Source: a virus. From it: a stretch of DNA of 25,742 nucleotides. Under the pieces are notes generated by a model. The model was given only the letters and a program-made list of their open reading frames with translations. It was not told where the DNA came from and ran no database searches. Below, one piece after another: positions 22,501 through 25,742 of this stretch (position 1 is its first letter; each line of letters opens with the position of its first letter). The stretch lies in the IMG/VR virus record IMGVR_UViG_3300025642_000027, positions 1-25,742 of that record, one strand, 5' to 3'. The translations under genes and the position numbers were made by a program.

Positions 22501-24932
22501 GCTGGGAAACTTGGACACCTAAACAAATTTTAGACTTATTTGATGCTTTAGCAGCATTAGATGAAGGAATAGATTGGACTTCGCCGGCAATGATTTACTT
22601 AGTAGCGGATATTCATTGGAGAGATTGGACAGAACAACAGGTTGAAGATTTATTAGCTGGGCTACAAGATACTGTAACTGGTGAAGAATGGAATTCCACA
22701 GCTATTATTGATTTGTTAAGCAGCATTGATTGGAGAGATCCTTTTGATTTTTCAATAGTATTAAGTACTTTAAAAGCAGCAGTATTAGCAGTTGGTTGGG
22801 ATAGTGATGCAGCAATAGCCTTAACTGCTAACATAGATTGGGCTAATTTAGCAGGTTATGATTACCAGGCGTTGATAGATGAAATAATATTAGGAATAGA
22901 AGGTGAAGATTGGAATACAACAGCCGTTATAAATTTAATGGGTCGTATTGATTGGGGTACTATGCCTGAAACAGCAGTACTTAAGTTGATAACTGACTTA
23001 AATAATGACCCCATATGGCAAACATCAGCTGCTAAATTAGTATTTGCTGGATCGTTAGACTTTGGAGAGTGGGAAGATCCTGCAAACATTGTTGCGGCCC
23101 TTGATGCGTTATTTGAAGGCGTTGAATTTGACAGTACTTTCTTTGCTGATCTAACTTTACAATTAGCTGATAACCCTGATATAACTTGGAAAGAGTTAGC
23201 TGATGGTTTAGCACTTAAATATCCGCAGGAAGACATTGAGTTATACTTAAAGACAATGTATACAAATGATACAGGGTCTATTACATTTAATACATGGGAT
23301 GAATTTGAAGATGCTTGGACTGCAATGGGTATGGCCACGGAAACAAATACAAAAGCATTAAAAACAGTTTATGATAACTCACTTAATGGTGAAGCTGATC
23401 TTCAACTTTGGTCAAAATTCTTAATTGCATGGAATGTTGAAGGTGTGCCAAAAGAAACTGTAGAAAAAGTACTTGAGTCTGCATATATCGCTGCTGCTGA
23501 GACAGGACTTACAACATGGACAGATTTTAAAGCGGAAATGTTGGATGCGAACATTGGTGTAGATTCTACTGCATGGAAAACAATTGAGGCTGAGTATAAT
23601 AATAGCAAACCAGCAATGTTTACAGATTGGGAAGCTTTTAAAATTGCATTAAATGAAGCTGGTGTTAGTACTCCAGATGGCGGTCTTATTAAAGCAATCG
23701 AAGCTGAATATAATTCAACAGATGGGATAAGTTGGTCAGAATTAGAAGGTTTATTAGATGCTACAGGTGATCCTTCTGCTGTTATTAGATCAATTGAAGC
23801 AAGTATAATTGGCACTGTGCCTCTTGTACTTACTGAACAAGATGTGTGGAGAACGCAAGTGGGGCTTTTGATTGGTATTCTCCAGAATACTGCACTTATG
23901 GCAGAAGCATTAACTGGCGGTTACGCCCAAACACTTGCTACCGTTGAAAGTTATTGGGACCTGCCAAGTGTTCTTAATGAGTATATTAAAGAAGGGGTCT
24001 CACCATACGCAGTTTCAGACAAAAATAGGTCTGGACAAGTATGGGAAGAATATCCTGCCGGACAGTATGCTCCAGATATAAGAGGGTTTTCGTATACATA
24101 TGGGGATATGGCACAATTATTAAATGTTGAAGTTGTAGAAATTAGAGATTTCAGCTATACCGATGGAGCGTTGAATGTGTCTGCCGCAGATGTAGTTGAA
24201 GCTCTTACTGGTCCTGGTAGCGTTGAATCTTATCTGCAAGTTACTAACAATTATTTGTATGAAATAAGAAGTCTTTTAAACAGCATTAAAAGCTTCGCTT
24301 CTTTATCCAGTAACAATCTTCTGATGATTCACCACTATTCATCTTATTTGGCAAACATATCAGCACTACTTGGTGGACCTGGTTTAGTAGGCCCAGATCT
24401 TCAACCAATACCAGGAGCGCCTTATATTGCAGGAACAGACTTTCCACGAGATGAAGAAGGAGATATAATTGCTGGACCTTACGAAGTGCCAAAGATGATA
24501 GATTATCTTGCACAAATTGCAGAGAATACTGGATTGACCGTGATGGCCCTTGCTCATGGAGATGCACATGAACTTTCTAATATTATTGCAGCTTACCAAG
24601 ATTTTATTTTGTTGAATGGGTGGCCTGATCTACCTTCCCAATTACCTCAATTCGCAGAAGGTGGTGTGGCCTCTGGTCCGACATCAGGATACCCTGTTGA
24701 GCTTCACGGAACAGAGGTGGTTTCTACAATTCCACAATTCTCCCAATTAATCAATGGCGGATCTACGCAAGTAGGGGCAAGTGATAGACCAATTGACATC
24801 AGTCTAACTGTTGAGATTGAAGGTAAACCACTTGATATCAAAATTAAAAATATCAGTAGTAGAGAGGCAGATCGTGTAAGAGTCACTGCAAACAAACGCC
24901 CGGGGAATGAAACCAGGAGACTATACAGATAA
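16578..24932 (+). CDS. Tape measure protein, very long, with two repeat arrays
   Basis: A 2784-residue tape measure protein, which sets tail length and is ejected with DNA. The N-terminal part (to about 160) is Lys-rich and helical, like the chaperone-bound start of the family. A charged coiled-coil-like region (about 588-634) and a hydrophobic segment with VAAMAVMMGAILAQIGG (about 667-715) follow. The C-terminus has FAEGGVASGPTSGYPVELHG near 2700 and a basic end, both typical of shorter tape measures. In between are about 1900 unusual residues, including 11 acidic Trp-rich repeats (21843-23054) and six repeats of another type (23181-23816). Leu codons shift toward TTA from about 22300 to 23800, suggesting different origin or recent expansion. 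At about 0.15 nm per residue the tail would be near 418 nm. Confidence 0.93.
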   Translation: MATHRIGKIFVEIDLDPNRFYKSQKNILNEIKNGAKVFEKNYRNLGIKSGAAYDLMRAQAEASFKAIKKSGRATIDDMVRAERAKATKIQQINEQQYGKQISMMHKFKKNYLAISASIAASLYVLQRATRPFVVAFEKGFNAVEDYAQSVAGLAAMVVTFTERSKGVSLSDQWELGLKYSTAMVPILENLAAKTLLSGKETTALANAFARAGVFLNASNEKQVESFTRISNALPLMTAGQEIMKQINSEIRAVMTGANAATSMMLQTLRAIDPELDKNLKTWRAEGTVLEHIGDLLVGFGPATELLEKQWQAVKSTIETTATQILRGLMKPAYESIIESTIELNNWLLKNKETITNWGISFRITLISVEAEVLRLAMLLDKFGGTFTSAQMLLYGPGSALGFKSSVKRFEAAAKANMEYAARYAENDKRLEELARNQIALEQELADGSVSAAQQKADASTEFTAKIVKDLDAQKRAMKEAAEQAKALVTAIKELAWGLANLPDEDPSGLFAFINQEDLYFDIELGPGFADAKKVLAAVAKEVKKTTDYFKELDDLMKQAGDSFSGNTFANTMADDIGKVVISMQELMEMYEEQAEIQKELAEARKEAYKINDIDKRTKALEKIGDIEETMMKSQLSGYRQLFGATAQMFEENSSARQAMHTAEMVFAAAEIAIGLKKALVNAVAATTAQGSIPIAGFAMVAAMAVMMGAILAQIGGSFSGGSGSAPSVAQLPQSTVLGADPGTASESISNAFEMLEDVNADQYAALLDIYHAIQDLNQNITGLVTAIVKGSGSVGGGYGAISSPEMEWNAQIENKWEEFSNAFAKFLSLDPIVSMLMKFTGGLLASLLGKIFGGGGWQVLEAAGIELRNIDFGKILQGMEITAVAFARLFKHTEGGLVHSDKDERWTEYAELDQDVIRLLTDIFKNIGEAMVALSKGLGTDVQAVYDYIIPKMQINLNGLNAEQIDKAMQAFFANLTDTMAEDLFGPIIKQYQQVDEGLYETAVRLVMQKEIFLSVLDMTGKAFEGTAEEAIAMSQAVIEAAGGFEKFAESIESYYDAFFTEAEQLAFLGSSLSESFMELDLVMPGTKQGFRDLIEGIDLTTESGQDLYAALLSIAGASGEYYDALEDAAKQLADAEKSLHETQMESIVRGVVDDFNDIYEALGMLYGLGSTTASGMQVEIANKIEANQLQQAALLASEVAKASSFEALLTVLENENLLIQSRIVGAKAYFEGYLSDMIITGDVEGQADITQVLADLEQGTLSSALTWLNAEIARLQAGGDSAEAIAALASALLDLEAAAIRLAEFEKRQLVAIKVDMGLQDEVVFEQFRFDEIAARYEGSFEDTIDWFANATLDDIKAIADTLGINWLEIATDVGFLVGYFDDLQAAITKITENQWELLGTTEEERIKEIENRYARITGPEPPDSRMPVLIPTLEGIISFIDHLSTMRPEKVIALAEHYEVTIDQLFEDLFFLKDAFEIAEESVEDFAEKIKDIFAQIRENIEISQWTQARPNATTADYWFSQIGDMQARILPGAEDPLVKGDLVTMSELVTKWYDAAIQVAQTWEQVADSIEGLISQVDSLVNSIKYSTLNVGLPAQKFTEAEQDYATLKAAAETGGQAEIQEYLSFVQTYLQQAQDEFKSSEAYQQIYTDVMADLETVKGDLEAGGYDQKIYDELTTIDATLQARLTEINETFLGFEDWINAALEDFEGFGTWIVQFEGIDQTNFDDVMGFLADVVDGTSWESAITLYFLGEIDWDSYDVEDVQRQLNDIIEGAGWNSTAMVTIVSNINWAAWTAAEIEAWLTALQENIDEEMWTSAAFIHMIADINWDQIDPTAVSILLQNMVDAVGWDADATVLLIARISWDQIDPALVLQYLQQMITDLGTWDAIAITTLIANVNWGSWSAAEIEALLLLLQDTVNGEDWNATSIVTLFASINWDIIDPIAIQALLQQMITDLGTWDAPAIVALAASVSWETWTPKQILDLFDALAALDEGIDWTSPAMIYLVADIHWRDWTEQQVEDLLAGLQDTVTGEEWNSTAIIDLLSSIDWRDPFDFSIVLSTLKAAVLAVGWDSDAAIALTANIDWANLAGYDYQALIDEIILGIEGEDWNTTAVINLMGRIDWGTMPETAVLKLITDLNNDPIWQTSAAKLVFAGSLDFGEWEDPANIVAALDALFEGVEFDSTFFADLTLQLADNPDITWKELADGLALKYPQEDIELYLKTMYTNDTGSITFNTWDEFEDAWTAMGMATETNTKALKTVYDNSLNGEADLQLWSKFLIAWNVEGVPKETVEKVLESAYIAAAETGLTTWTDFKAEMLDANIGVDSTAWKTIEAEYNNSKPAMFTDWEAFKIALNEAGVSTPDGGLIKAIEAEYNSTDGISWSELEGLLDATGDPSAVIRSIEASIIGTVPLVLTEQDVWRTQVGLLIGILQNTALMAEALTGGYAQTLATVESYWDLPSVLNEYIKEGVSPYAVSDKNRSGQVWEEYPAGQYAPDIRGFSYTYGDMAQLLNVEVVEIRDFSYTDGALNVSAADVVEALTGPGSVESYLQVTNNYLYEIRSLLNSIKSFASLSSNNLLMIHHYSSYLANISALLGGPGLVGPDLQPIPGAPYIAGTDFPRDEEGDIIAGPYEVPKMIDYLAQIAENTGLTVMALAHGDAHELSNIIAAYQDFILLNGWPDLPSQLPQFAEGGVASGPTSGYPVELHGTEVVSTIPQFSQLINGGSTQVGASDRPIDISLTVEIEGKPLDIKIKNISSREADRVRVTANKRPGNETRRLYR
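21843..23054 (+). repeat. Eleven tandem 35-38-residue Trp-rich repeats in the tape measure protein
   Basis: Repeats start at 21843, 21948, 22062, 22167, 22275, 22389, 22497, 22611, 22725, 22833 and 22947; a decayed twelfth begins at 23055. Each begins I/V-x-W (INWDQIDP, IDWRD) and has a second fixed Trp about 21-25 residues later (GW or DWN), then a hydrophobic helix-like end (AIITLIAN). Two subtypes differ in length: 35-36 residues (DP after the first Trp) and 38 residues (W..W with GEDW). Lys/Arg are almost absent. Copies 4 and 6 share near-identical DNA around ATGATAAC...CTTGGAACTTGGGATGCA, indicating recent duplication. Confidence 0.9.
23181..23816 (+). repeat. Six tandem repeats of a second type in the tape measure protein
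   Basis: Units start at 23181, 23280, 23394, 23508, 23616 and 23727, of 30-38 residues. The pattern is W-x-x-F near the start (TWDEFEDAW, LWSKFLIAW, TWTDFKAEM, DWEAFKIAL), a short turn with Gly or Pro, then a helix ending in a Tyr (KTIEAEYNN, KAIEAEYNS). It follows directly on the first array but has its own pattern, so the middle of the protein was built from at least two repeat families. Confidence 0.8.
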
Positions 24933-25742
24933 TGCCTGTTCTTGTAGAAGTCCATCCATCGAAGGTAGTTAAGTTCCGAGATACCAGCGGAGTTGTCTGG
25001 AGAACTTACGGGGTGGTGGAAGACACAACGGGCGGGTCTGATGTCCTGTATGTTTCAATAGATGGTCAGGCACTTGACCATTTCTGGGATGCGTTTATTG
25101 AGTCTTTTACATCTCCACAGTATCAAATGGCGCAGGATTATGGCGGGTTTATCCGCCTTGGGTTTGGGCAGATTGTTTTTAGCATTGAACTTTTTGCAAA
25201 TGACTGGCCTCCGCCAAAACAGTGTGTAGTAACGATAAGGCATACTGATACAACAGAGGATGCCTCCAAAACTGTTTTTGCTGGCGATATTTACATGAAT
25301 GAATATGATGTTGAGAGCGTTAGCTATGAAATCAATGCTCCAAAATTCCCGCAGAGGCTGTTGGATATCGGAACCGATTATGCCACTAATACAGTCCCAT
25401 ACCCTAAAGCTTTTGGTGTTGTAACTCATGTGGAACCGCTACGTCTTGTAGATGATGACGCAAGCCGTCCCTGCTATCATTTAGGGGGTATCTCCACAAC
25501 CAGTGTTGGATTCAAAATAATCTCTTATTCGTCTGCTGCTGCTGGAGCTGCGACAACGGTAACAACTGATGCTGCTCATGGATACAGCAATACTGACACA
25601 GTTATTATTGTAGGATCTATAAATTTCAACGCGTCTCATACAATCAGTGATAAGACAGCAACCACCTTCCGAATACCGATCCCATTTCCAACTGACAATA
25701 GTGAGACTGTCCCAATACATGCTGTTGCATATCAGAGCGGGG
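24932..25742 (+). CDS. Tail-tip / distal tail protein (partial at the window end)
   Basis: An open frame of 270 codons running off the window. Its ATG overlaps the tape measure stop (TAATG). Directly after the tape measure gene, siphophages encode distal tail and tip proteins. The visible part is beta-rich: VSIDGQALDHFWDAFIESF, GFIRLGFGQIVFSIELF, then PYPKAFGVVTHVEPLRLVDD and YHLGG, a type of motif seen in minor tail proteins. Residues about 195-268 (AATTVTTDAAHGYSNTDTVI onward) look like an inserted small beta domain of the kind common in phage tail proteins. No stop codon is in the window; the exact tail-tip class is uncertain. Confidence 0.7.
   Translation, partial: MPVLVEVHPSKVVKFRDTSGVVWRTYGVVEDTTGGSDVLYVSIDGQALDHFWDAFIESFTSPQYQMAQDYGGFIRLGFGQIVFSIELFANDWPPPKQCVVTIRHTDTTEDASKTVFAGDIYMNEYDVESVSYEINAPKFPQRLLDIGTDYATNTVPYPKAFGVVTHVEPLRLVDDDASRPCYHLGGISTTSVGFKIISYSSAAAGAATTVTTDAAHGYSNTDTVIIVGSINFNASHTISDKTATTFRIPIPFPTDNSETVPIHAVAYQSG

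Noticed and set aside
21843-23816. CRISPR array or tandem DNA satellite
   Set aside because: The periodicity is at protein level in one long reading frame; DNA copies are diverged and there are no identical repeats with spacers.
1-25742. tRNA genes, insertion sequences, attachment sites
   Set aside because: No cloverleaf with GTTCGA-type arm, no transposase or terminal inverted repeats with a mobile gene, and no att-like duplicate near an integrase were seen.

Overview
The window is the late structural region of a tailed double-stranded DNA phage or prophage with a long, non-contractile (siphovirus-type) tail and an HK97-fold head. All genes lie on the plus strand, packed with short gaps or 1-4 base overlaps, and nearly all have a purine-rich Shine-Dalgarno sequence. 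No host gene, integrase, lysis gene, tRNA or replication gene is visible, so the host cannot be named. Strong AGGAGG sites, intrinsic-terminator-like hairpins and mixed GC content fit a bacterial host.

Layout: (1) 1-548: the tail end of an upstream gene, a small excisionase/MerR-type DNA-binding protein and a promoter-like site. (2) 549-4416: head genes, namely portal, a ClpP/SppA-like head maturation protease with an N-terminal zinc ribbon, and the HK97-type major capsid protein. (3) 4555-6470: four small genes with strong ribosome sites and no recognised fold, probably capsid decoration or other virion proteins. (4) 6557-9357: the neck, with a head-tail connector carrying an inserted beta-rich domain, very small ORFs below the usual length cutoff, a head-closure protein and a tandem pair of paralogous tail-terminator-like proteins. 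(5) 9361-14701: a sugar-modification cassette made of a compact radical SAM protein, a family 2 glycosyltransferase, a 703-residue GT-B/GT2/methyltransferase fusion, a sugar C-methyltransferase, a 34-codon ORF and a further glycosyltransferase-like protein. (6) 14854-25742: tail genes, namely tube, two tail assembly chaperones joined by a clear -1 frameshift signal, a displaced HK97 gp10-like protein, a 2784-residue tape measure protein and the start of a tail-tip protein.

Two things stand out. First, the glycan cassette sits inside the virion operon, between tail terminator and tail tube genes, and its first four genes are chained by ATGA stop/start overlaps. This suggests that a virion component, or a host surface glycan, is decorated with a C-methylated sugar. 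Second, gaps in the head-to-tail operon hold a series of strong RNA structures. A three-level element closed by TCAGGG/CCCTGA occurs twice, each time immediately after a stop codon and spanning 114 nt. There are also nested perfect hairpins after the capsid gene, two hairpins each followed by ACTATAAA, and a three-way junction whose loop can pair with a Shine-Dalgarno sequence. They may set relative expression of virion proteins from one long transcript.

The tape measure protein is also unusual. Head-like and tail-like ends typical of the family flank a very long middle that includes 11 acidic, Trp-rich repeats of 35-38 residues, followed by six repeats of a second type. Its length implies a tail of about 400 nm if the usual scaling holds.

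Functions come from reading motifs and gene order by eye; no database search or folding program was run.
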